Made by a program: the position numbers and the translations under genes. Shown piece by piece: positions 1-5,207 of a DNA stretch of 5,207 nt. How positions within the stretch are numbered: position 1 is the first letter of the stretch; each line of letters opens with the position of its first letter. Source of the DNA: Flavobacteriales bacterium (GTDB taxonomy: Bacteria; Bacteroidota; Bacteroidia; Flavobacteriales_D; SKUL01); NCBI GenBank assembly GCA_007129985.1, contig SKUL01000062.1, forward strand, positions 1 through 5,207. The letters run 5' to 3'. The notes beneath the pieces are model-generated. The model saw only the letters and a program-made list of their open reading frames with translations, had not been told where the DNA came from and did not search any database.

Positions 1-862
1 AACCAACGACCTCTACGGCGGCACCTATCGCTTGTTCGACAAGGTGTATGCCCCTTTCGGACTCAAATTTCATTTCACCTCTATGAGCGACCCCAAAAAG
101 GTAGAGGAGCTGGTGAATGAAAGAACCAAAATCATTTGGGTGGAAACGCCCACCAACCCCATGCTCAACATCATTGATATTGAAGCCATGGCGGCCATAG
201 CCAGGAAAAACGGTTGTTTGCTGGCGGTGGACAACACCTTTGCCTCGCCCTATTTGCAAAACCCGCTCGATTTGGGTGCGGATATCGTGATGCACAGCGT
301 GACCAAATACCTCGGAGGTCACTCTGACGTGGTGATGGGTGCTCTTGTTTGCAATGACGATGCATTGGCCGAAAAGCTCTATTTCCTGCAAAACAGCAGC
401 GGTGCCGTGCCCGGCCCACAGGATTCTTTTTTGGTGTTACGAGGAATCAAAACCCTGCACTTGCGCATGCAACGACACTGTGAAAATGGCAGGGCGGTTG
501 CGCATTTTCTGGCCGGTCATCCCCGGGTTCAGAATGTGTACTGGCCCGGATTTGAACATCACCCCAACCACGAAGTCGCCAAACGCCAAATGCGCGATTT
601 TGGCGGGATGTTGTCCTTTAGCCTGAAGGATGACACGCAGGAAGCCGCTTTCCGTATTCTCGAGAAAACCAAGGTATTTACCCTTGCCGAGTCGCTTGGC
701 GGGGTTGAATCACTGACCGGTCACCCGGCGTCCATGACCCACGCTGCCATTCCACGTGAAGAACGCATCAAAGCCGGATTGGTTGACAGCTTGATTCGCT
801 TAAGTGTAGGTGTTGAGGATGTAGAGGATTTGATCGCTGACCTGGAGCAGGCTCTCGCGTAG
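1..862 (+). CDS. metB: Cystathionine gamma-synthase/lyase family PLP enzyme, 5' end missing
   Basis: This is a cytoplasmic Cys/Met-metabolism PLP-dependent enzyme, probably cystathionine gamma-synthase (an activated homoserine plus cysteine gives cystathionine, in transsulfuration toward methionine). The open frame runs from base 2, so the N-terminus lies outside the window; the in-frame TTG at base 32 is internal, because the conserved NDLYGGTYRLF motif continues upstream of it. Visible family motifs are VETPTNP, the VDNTFASPYLQ segment with the PLP-binding Asp, and SVTKYLGGHSD, whose Lys (codon 305-307) should form the Schiff base with PLP. The end carries ESLGGVESL, HPASMTH and IRLSVGVED. 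286 residues are visible, and the Lys-to-end distance (184) is close to that of E. coli MetB (about 188), so roughly 95-100 residues are missing. Synthase, gamma-lyase and acyl-homoserine sulfhydrylase are hard to separate by motif; the synthase name rests on resemblance to flavobacterial proteins so annotated. The family call is firm, the symbol less so. Confidence 0.9.
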   Translation, partial: TNDLYGGTYRLFDKVYAPFGLKFHFTSMSDPKKVEELVNERTKIIWVETPTNPMLNIIDIEAMAAIARKNGCLLAVDNTFASPYLQNPLDLGADIVMHSVTKYLGGHSDVVMGALVCNDDALAEKLYFLQNSSGAVPGPQDSFLVLRGIKTLHLRMQRHCENGRAVAHFLAGHPRVQNVYWPGFEHHPNHEVAKRQMRDFGGMLSFSLKDDTQEAAFRILEKTKVFTLAESLGGVESLTGHPASMTHAAIPREERIKAGLVDSLIRLSVGVEDVEDLIADLEQALA

Positions 863-884
863 CATAGAAATCCAATATTGGTCA

Positions 885-909
885 AGGCTGCCGTTGGAAA
901 TGGCGGCCT
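885..909 (+). other. GC-rich hairpin between metB and the protease gene, possible weak terminator
   Basis: AGGCTGCC (885-892) pairs with GGCGGCCT (902-909) over 8 bp, with one G-U pair in RNA and a 9-nt loop. It begins 23 bp after the stop codon of the PLP enzyme. The sequence after it (TGATTGCTTATATTTG) is T-rich but has no continuous T run, so it is at best a weak intrinsic terminator. The loop contains the TTG proposed as the -33 element of the next promoter. A perfect 10-bp palindrome, CCAATATTGG, lies just before it at 872-881. A regulatory role is inference only. Confidence 0.35.
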
Positions 910-924
910 GATTGCTTATATTTG
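894..924 (+). promoter_or_regulatory. Bacteroidota-type promoter for the M43 protease gene
   Basis: TATATTTG at 917-924 fits the Bacteroidota -7 consensus TAnnTTTG exactly, and TTG at 894-896 is a -33 element at a 20-bp spacing, within the usual range. Transcription should start near 929-931, giving a leader of about 20 nt before the ATG at 949. The short leader has no Shine-Dalgarno sequence, which is common in this phylum. The gene therefore seems to be transcribed on its own, not only by read-through from the upstream enzyme gene. Confidence 0.7.
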
Positions 925-948
925 CAACATTACCTGCAAATCACCCTA

Positions 949-3075
949 ATGAAGTTTTTACATCTACCCCTTAGCGCTCTTCTCTTCATGAGCGTGTTCA
1001 ATTCTTTTGGCCAAAACAGCCATCATCACCACGATGGTGCAGTACATCCCTGCCACACCGACGAGCGAACCGAGAAACTGCTGGAGGAGAATCCTGAGTG
1101 GATTCCGTTTGTAGAAGAAGCCAATAACGAGCTTGAGCGCTTTACCCGTGACTTTGAAGAGAGCGGTGCTGCCGGAGAGCGAAGTGTGAAGATTATTCCT
1201 GTGGTTTTCCACGTAATTCACGCCAACGGCCCAGAGAACATTAGTACTGAGCAGATAGAGGATTGTATCCGTGTTATGACAGATGATTTCACCCGGCAAA
1301 ACAGCGATATTTCTCTTGTAGTTCCTGCATTTCAGGACATCACTGCCGATGTGGGGGTGGAATTCCGACTTGCTAAGCTCGATCCCAACGGAAACTGTAC
1401 AAACGGAATCGTTCGCGTGGAAAATCAGGCCACTTTTGATGGAGGCGAAAACCTCAAATCAATCTCTCCGGCATGGCCCAGAGCCAAATACATGAATGTT
1501 TGGGTCTGCAACAACATATCGGGTAATGCGGCTGGATACACTTATACTCCCGGAACGGTTGCGGGACCTTGGGGGGCTGCAGCCGATGGCATCGTTGTGC
1601 AGCACAGCTATGTTGGAAGTATTGGAACAGCATCGCCCACCACAAGCCGCACCATGACCCACGAGGTAGGCCATTGGATTAATCTTCGGCATCCTTGGGG
1701 CGGTTCCAACACCCCCGGTCTTGCAAGCAATTGCGACATTGATGATGGTGTAGCAGACACTCCCAATACTATCGGGTGGACATCCTGCAATCTGAATGGA
1801 TCATCCTGCGGATCGCTGGATAATGTGCAGAACTTCATGGAATATTCATACTGTTCAAGAATGTTCACCAACGGTCAACGCACGCGTATGCTGGCAGCAC
1901 TCAACAGCAACACGGCAAGCCGCAGCAACCTTTGGTCGGCAAACAATCTTGCAGAAACGGGTGTGTTAACGGATGGCGTATTGTGTAATGCTCAGTTCTC
2001 TGCAAGTAAGCAGGAAGTTTGTGCAGGTGATTCAGTGGTTTACACAGACATGTCTTACCATAACGTAACCACCCGTAGCTGGACGTTTGCGGGGGGTACG
2101 CCGTCAACAGCCACAGGTGAGCAAGTGGTGGTTTATTACAACGAGCCTGGAAATTACAATGTTACACTTCAGGTTTCTGACGGTAGCAACTCTGTCTCGT
2201 CAACTGAAGTCGGTTTTGTGCACGTGCGCCCGTCAGAAGGGGTAGCGTTGCCCTACTCACAGGACTTTGAATCTTACGGCTCTCAAGCACCTAACCCTGC
2301 TGACTTCGAAATGGACTGGCAGTACGGAAACACCATTACCTCTTCTTCTTGGGAAGTCACGACCTTTGCTTCCGGTGCGTCGGGAACGCACACCCTTCGA
2401 TTACCCAACCGCAACCTTGCAGCGGGCTCGGTGAGTGAAATTATCAGCAAACCCATCGACCTCTCGAATACCACTACCGATGTTGTGATATCATTCAAGT
2501 ACGCGTACGCGCGCCGAAACCCCTCAAACAATGAGCGTATGCGTTTTTGGGTATCTTCAGACTGCGGTGAAACGTGGAGCTTAAGAGGTATTTGGAGCAA
2601 TAACTTCGAGACAGCTCCTTTCACAAATGTGAATTGGTTCCCAAGCAGCCCTGGTCATTGGGAGCAAGTGGAAATTACAAATATTCTTGAAAATCATCTG
2701 GTTGAGAACTTCCGCTTTAAATTTTCTTTTGAGAGTGATGGAGGCAACAATTTTTTCGTGGATGACATCAACATTAGTGGGCCACTGGTGTCGAGTGTTG
2801 AGGATATGGACATCTCGCAGCAGATTACAGTGTTTCCTGTCCCTACAACCGATTTGCTGAATATAGCTTTGTACGGAGTTGACCCTTACATGTACCACGT
2901 TGAGCTGTACAACCCCGTGGGTCAATTGGTGTACGCTACAGGACAAAATGCTTTCCCGGGTGGAAGCGACCAGATTACAGTCGATACCCGATCTTATGCA
3001 GCCGGGATCTACCATATGGTGCTGCTTAACGACAAAGGACAGCGCGCAGTGAAACGCGTGGTAGTTGCGCGGTAA
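949..3075 (+). CDS. Secreted M43-family zinc metalloprotease with PKD domain and T9SS sorting domain
   Basis: This 708-residue exported protease probably degrades proteins outside the cell or at its surface. I chose the ATG at 949, which puts the signal peptide (residues 1 to about 21, ending NSFGQ) first; an in-frame TTG at 922 lies inside the promoter -7 box. Residues 23-80 form a pro-region with a His cluster and Cys35. The catalytic domain (about 80-340) opens with IIPVVFHVIH and carries HEVGHWINLRH at 238-248: zinc ligands His238, His242 and His248, general base Glu239. The metzincin Met-turn is NFMEY, with Met297. CDIDDGVADTP, just after the zinc motif, is typical of M43 enzymes. A PKD domain follows (about 349-426, with WTFAGGTP and NYNVTLQV), then a beta-sandwich-like region (about 434-611, ending FFVDDINISG). 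A type A T9SS C-terminal domain (about 622-708) begins at VFPVPTTD and is expected to direct outer-membrane export and then be cleaved. Its substrate cannot be inferred. Confidence 0.93.
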   Translation: MKFLHLPLSALLFMSVFNSFGQNSHHHHDGAVHPCHTDERTEKLLEENPEWIPFVEEANNELERFTRDFEESGAAGERSVKIIPVVFHVIHANGPENISTEQIEDCIRVMTDDFTRQNSDISLVVPAFQDITADVGVEFRLAKLDPNGNCTNGIVRVENQATFDGGENLKSISPAWPRAKYMNVWVCNNISGNAAGYTYTPGTVAGPWGAAADGIVVQHSYVGSIGTASPTTSRTMTHEVGHWINLRHPWGGSNTPGLASNCDIDDGVADTPNTIGWTSCNLNGSSCGSLDNVQNFMEYSYCSRMFTNGQRTRMLAALNSNTASRSNLWSANNLAETGVLTDGVLCNAQFSASKQEVCAGDSVVYTDMSYHNVTTRSWTFAGGTPSTATGEQVVVYYNEPGNYNVTLQVSDGSNSVSSTEVGFVHVRPSEGVALPYSQDFESYGSQAPNPADFEMDWQYGNTITSSSWEVTTFASGASGTHTLRLPNRNLAAGSVSEIISKPIDLSNTTTDVVISFKYAYARRNPSNNERMRFWVSSDCGETWSLRGIWSNNFETAPFTNVNWFPSSPGHWEQVEITNILENHLVENFRFKFSFESDGGNNFFVDDINISGPLVSSVEDMDISQQITVFPVPTTDLLNIALYGVDPYMYHVELYNPVGQLVYATGQNAFPGGSDQITVDTRSYAAGIYHMVLLNDKGQRAVKRVVVAR

Positions 3076-3092
3076 AGATCTCTCACGACAGC

Positions 3093-3126
3093 AAAAAAAA
3101 ACCGGCATCATCGAAGCCGGTTTTTT
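3093..3126. terminator. Bidirectional intrinsic terminator between convergent genes
   Basis: CCGGC (3102-3106) pairs with GCCGG (3116-3120) around a 9-nt loop, and the stem is lengthened by A:T pairing of the flanking A run (3093-3101) with the T run (3121-3126). Read on the plus strand the stem is followed by six T; read on the minus strand it is followed by nine T. It sits 17 bp after the protease stop codon and 21 bp after the stop of the minus-strand gene, so it can end transcription from both sides. Confidence 0.9.
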
Positions 3127-3147
3127 AATATCAGATCCTGCCTGAAA

Positions 3148-3576
3148 TTACAACTCCTTAAAGCCTACCATCACAGTAACACAGCCCTCATGGATGAGCT
3201 CGTTGGGGTTTTCTTTCATGGGCACGTTGATACGTAGCTTCAGTTTCTGGGTTGACTCAGGGCGGAAATCAAAATAGTTGCTTTGTTCGTCAGACGTGCG
3301 TGCATAAACCTCATTTTTCTTGTCATCAAGGATGGTAAAGTTCACTTCACCGAGCAGGGGATGACTGCATACAAGCAGGCGGTATTCCTGTCCACTGAAA
3401 AAAGTTAGGTTCAGTTCAGCTTCGTCACCGGGCACAAGAAGTGTACTGTTGAAATTCTCATTGGGTATGAAATCTTCGAGCACCGGCCTGCATGAATTGC
3501 GCGTAAAGCTTTTGCACTGTCCAAAGGCCGATCCGGTAAGGATAAGGGCGAGAATGAATACGGATGCAGTTTTCAT
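3148..3576 (-). CDS. Small exported four-cysteine protein of unknown function
   Basis: I cannot assign a function to this 142-residue protein. It starts with a clear Sec signal peptide (residues 1 to about 19, hydrophobic core VFILALILTG, probable cleavage AFG|Q). The residues before Cys21 (FGQ) do not make a good lipobox, so it is more likely a soluble periplasmic or secreted protein than a lipoprotein. The mature part has four cysteines (21, 29, 70, 132), enough for two disulfides, and alternating strand-like segments (AELNLTFFSGQEYRLLVC, VNFTILDD, LKLRINV, CVTVMVGF), suggesting a small beta-sandwich. The pattern (CKSF...C near the start, SGQ.YR, GCV.V.VGF at the end) resembles uncharacterised proteins I recall from other Bacteroidota, not checked here. 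It starts 14 bp after the stop of the upstream lipoprotein gene, with no Shine-Dalgarno sequence, so it is probably the second gene of that operon. Confidence 0.82.
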   Translation of the reverse strand: MKTASVFILALILTGSAFGQCKSFTRNSCRPVLEDFIPNENFNSTLLVPGDEAELNLTFFSGQEYRLLVCSHPLLGEVNFTILDDKKNEVYARTSDEQSNYFDFRPESTQKLKLRINVPMKENPNELIHEGCVTVMVGFKEL

Positions 3577-3590
3577 TGTATGGGTCGGGT

Positions 3591-4508
3591 TTATTGAATG
3601 TAAGAAGTTCGGATTTCTTTGACGCGAGCAGTTATTGCGGCGATATCGTCGGCAGTGTAGCTGTAGGTTGCAGCCCCACCTATCACGGTAACACCGGTTG
3701 ACTCGTCAGTTGTAACATCACCCGCCTCGCGGCTGATGTCTATTTGCTCGTAGAGCTCCTGGAGTGATTCGAGGTCAGCAATGATGCCATCCAGATTTCC
3801 ACCGTCGTTGTACGCATTCACAAGCTCAAGCAGGTCGTCCAAAGAGTATTTTTGGTCAATGACACGCTGAATGATTTCCTGTGGAGCATCGTCCGTGCTT
3901 TTGGCAATTTGTGTAGCCAGATACAAGCCTTCAATCCAACCTCCGGTGATTACAAGGGCAGACACATTCTGGCGGTCGTTCTCCTTCAGATAGGCATCGA
4001 GGGTATAAAACGAATCTGAAATGATATCAATAAGCGAATCCCGATTTTCGATGTTCGACTCGATACGATCCATGGTTTCATTATCAAAAGCACTCGTTAC
4101 ACCTAACTTGTCGGCAAGCTGCTTGGCACATGAAAGGTATATGATGCTCTCCTGATTCTGGTTGAAGATGCTTGCGTAGCTGAGGTTTGCGCCGTAAATC
4201 CCCAGATTCAGGGCCTGTCTTTTGGAAGAAGTATACTTTACTACGTTGCTCACATCGTTCAGCATGCCTGCATCATAGGTTGTGCCGGCTTTTTTCAGCA
4301 GAGAAGCCATCTCCATGGGTGAGGGAATGGTGTAGAAGATTTCTTGAACTTTCTGCAGCTTTTTCACGGCAGAGTCATCTACGCTCACATCGTCGTCAAC
4401 TTCGCTGATCGCTTTGCGCGAGTCACCGTTCTCGCATTGGCACGAAGTCATAAAGCCCGCAACGGCCGCGATGAGAATCACGCTGATGAAATTTCGACAG
4501 TTGTACAT
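3591..4508 (-). CDS. Predicted lipoprotein of unknown function, mostly alpha-helical
   Basis: This 305-residue protein begins with a type II signal peptide: hydrophobic ISVILIAAVAGF, then MTSC, with Cys23 as the likely lipidated residue. An acidic linker follows (about 36-45, EVDDDVSVDD). The rest looks almost entirely helical. Three stretches appear conserved in character: FYTIPSPMEMASLLKKAG (58-75), GIYGANLSYAS (103-113) and GGWIEGLYLATQ (189-200). A Gly/Thr-rich insertion (about 263-283) precedes a final helix. I recall similar uncharacterised lipoproteins from Bacteroidota with the same phrases, but no function; homology was not tested. The start is the ATG at 4508, about 22 nt below a good promoter, and it alone gives a full signal peptide. 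Residence in the inner or outer membrane cannot be decided. The downstream four-cysteine protein is a possible partner, from operon position alone. Confidence 0.85.
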   Translation of the reverse strand: MYNCRNFISVILIAAVAGFMTSCQCENGDSRKAISEVDDDVSVDDSAVKKLQKVQEIFYTIPSPMEMASLLKKAGTTYDAGMLNDVSNVVKYTSSKRQALNLGIYGANLSYASIFNQNQESIIYLSCAKQLADKLGVTSAFDNETMDRIESNIENRDSLIDIISDSFYTLDAYLKENDRQNVSALVITGGWIEGLYLATQIAKSTDDAPQEIIQRVIDQKYSLDDLLELVNAYNDGGNLDGIIADLESLQELYEQIDISREAGDVTTDESTGVTVIGGAATYSYTADDIAAITARVKEIRTSYIQ

Positions 4509-4535
4509 AATTGGTTGCGTTAGGGGTTATGGTAA

Positions 4536-4565
4536 CAAAATTAGTAGTATTCTTCACGGAGCCAA
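4536..4565 (-). promoter_or_regulatory. Bacteroidota-type promoter for the lipoprotein operon
   Basis: On the minus strand TAATTTTG (4543-4536) matches the -7 consensus TAnnTTTG, and TTG (4565-4563) gives a -33 element at a 19-bp spacing. The predicted transcription start near 4530 leaves a leader of about 22 nt before the ATG at 4508. It lies in the 207-bp gap after polA, so the two downstream genes need not depend on polA transcription. Confidence 0.7.
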
Positions 4566-4696
4566 TAAATCAGGGCTCAAACTATAAACAACGCTCTGTT
4601 CATCGGTATCCCGTTGATGGTTACTTACGGCCTCTATGAGCAGTCGGTTACGTTTATGCGCAAATTTTTTTCGCACCTTAATTTGATGCGTTTAAC

Positions 4697-4713
4697 ACAG
4701 TTTGCACAACTGT
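4697..4713 (-). other. Short hairpin just after the polA stop codon
   Basis: ACAGTT and AACTGT form a 6-bp stem with a 5-nt loop, starting two bases after the polA stop codon. No T run follows on the minus strand, so it does not look like an efficient intrinsic terminator. It may protect the 3' end of the polA mRNA or be chance. I see no better terminator in the gap 4509-4715. Confidence 0.2.
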
Positions 4714-4715
4714 AA

Positions 4716-5207
4716 TTAATGAGCTTCGAGCCAGTTATCACCGAGTCCCATGTCCACTTTCAAATCTACATCGAGCTTTACTGCTTCCTGCATTTTTTGA
4801 ATGATGATGGGCTTAATAATTTCCAGCTCATCGCGATGCGCATCAAACACCAGTTCATCGTGCACCTGAAGCACCATTTTGGATTGGAATTTATGTTCAC
4901 GGAACTCCCTATAGATGTCGATCATGGCCTTTTTGATGATGTCGGCAGCGCTTCCCTGAATCGGGGTATTGATAGCATTTCGCTCCGCCTGACCCCGAAC
5001 TACCGCGTTTTTTGAGTTGATATCCCGCAGATAGCGACGCCGACCCATGATGGTTTCCACGTATCCGTGTTCACGGGCAAACTCAATGCGTTCGTCCATG
5101 TATTTCTTAATGCCTGGGTAGGTTTTGAAATACGACTCAATGACCTCTGCCGCTTCGGTGCGACTCAGGCTACTTTGCTGACTTAAACCAAATGCAGACA
5201 CACCGTA
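4716..5207 (-). CDS. polA: DNA polymerase I, C-terminal part of the polymerase domain, 5' end outside the window
   Basis: DNA polymerase I fills gaps in repair and replaces RNA primers on the lagging strand. The visible 163 residues are the last part of the family A polymerase domain. Reading inward from the right edge, the frame begins YGVSAFGL, equivalent to YGMSAFGL of E. coli Pol I, so the GTG at 5201 is an internal Val codon and not a start. Next come the YPGIKKYM helix, the segment GYVETIMGRRRYLRDI, and the AERNAINTPIQGSAADIIK block. Motif C is QVHDELVF, with the metal-binding Asp and the following Glu of HDE both present. The protein ends GDNWLEAH, like the GENWDQAH end of E. coli Pol I, so this C-terminus is complete. 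Whether the 5'-nuclease and 3'-5' exonuclease domains are intact cannot be seen. Nothing in this part suggests decay. Confidence 0.97.
   Translation of the reverse strand, partial: YGVSAFGLSQQSSLSRTEAAEVIESYFKTYPGIKKYMDERIEFAREHGYVETIMGRRRYLRDINSKNAVVRGQAERNAINTPIQGSAADIIKKAMIDIYREFREHKFQSKMVLQVHDELVFDAHRDELEIIKPIIIQKMQEAVKLDVDLKVDMGLGDNWLEAH

Noticed and set aside
2499..2508. Palindrome GTACGCGTAC inside the protease gene
   Set aside because: It arises from the codons for KYAYARR in a coding stretch. A single 10-bp palindrome there is expected by chance and has no partner nearby.
2581..3111. 176-codon open frame on the minus strand opposite the end of the protease gene
   Set aside because: It lies antisense to the PKD-distal region and T9SS domain, has no recognisable domain or signal peptide, and runs through the terminator. 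The plus-strand reading is clearly the real gene.
4657..4675. TGCG/CGCA inverted repeat around an A/T run, as a possible polA terminator
   Set aside because: The stem is only 4 bp, and on the minus strand the A/T run lies in the loop and not after the stem, so it does not fit an intrinsic terminator.
4636..4686. 16-codon open frame on the plus strand in the gap after polA
   Set aside because: No promoter or ribosome-binding signal precedes it, its composition is unremarkable, and frames this short are common by chance.
4719..5015. 98-codon open frame on the plus strand opposite polA
   Set aside because: It covers the most conserved part of DNA polymerase I on the other strand, and its translation is not protein-like. 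It is a frame shadow.

Overview
The window looks like an ordinary chromosomal stretch from a Bacteroidota bacterium, most likely a member of the Flavobacteriales; genus cannot be read from it. Four signs support this: a secreted protease ending in a type IX secretion (T9SS) sorting domain, two promoters of the Bacteroidota form (TTG, 19-20 bp, TAnnTTTG), starts without Shine-Dalgarno sequences, and a sulfur amino acid enzyme whose sequence matches flavobacterial cystathionine gamma-synthases. There is no sign of an insertion sequence, phage, CRISPR array or tRNA.

Layout. Bases 1-862 (+) are the C-terminal three quarters of a PLP-dependent cystathionine gamma-synthase/lyase type enzyme, cut by the left edge. 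An 86-bp gap follows, holding a GC-rich hairpin and a good promoter. Bases 949-3075 (+) encode a secreted M43 (pappalysin/cytophagalysin-like) zinc metalloprotease with signal peptide, pro-region, catalytic domain, PKD domain, a beta-sandwich-like region and a T9SS C-terminal domain. A bidirectional intrinsic terminator at 3093-3126 separates this gene from the convergent minus-strand genes.

On the minus strand, read right to left, come the end of polA (5207-4716, cut by the right edge), a 207-bp gap with a second Bacteroidota-type promoter near its 4509 end, a 305-residue lipoprotein of unknown function (4508-3591), and 14 bp later a 142-residue exported four-cysteine protein of unknown function (3576-3148). 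The last two probably form one operon, from the promoter at 4536-4565 to the terminator at 3093-3126.

The genes do not form one obvious pathway: methionine/cysteine metabolism, an exported protease, a pair of envelope proteins and DNA polymerase I. I see no convincing new defence, mobile or RNA-based system. The parts least explained by known biology are the two-gene envelope operon and the histidine/cysteine-rich start of the protease pro-region.
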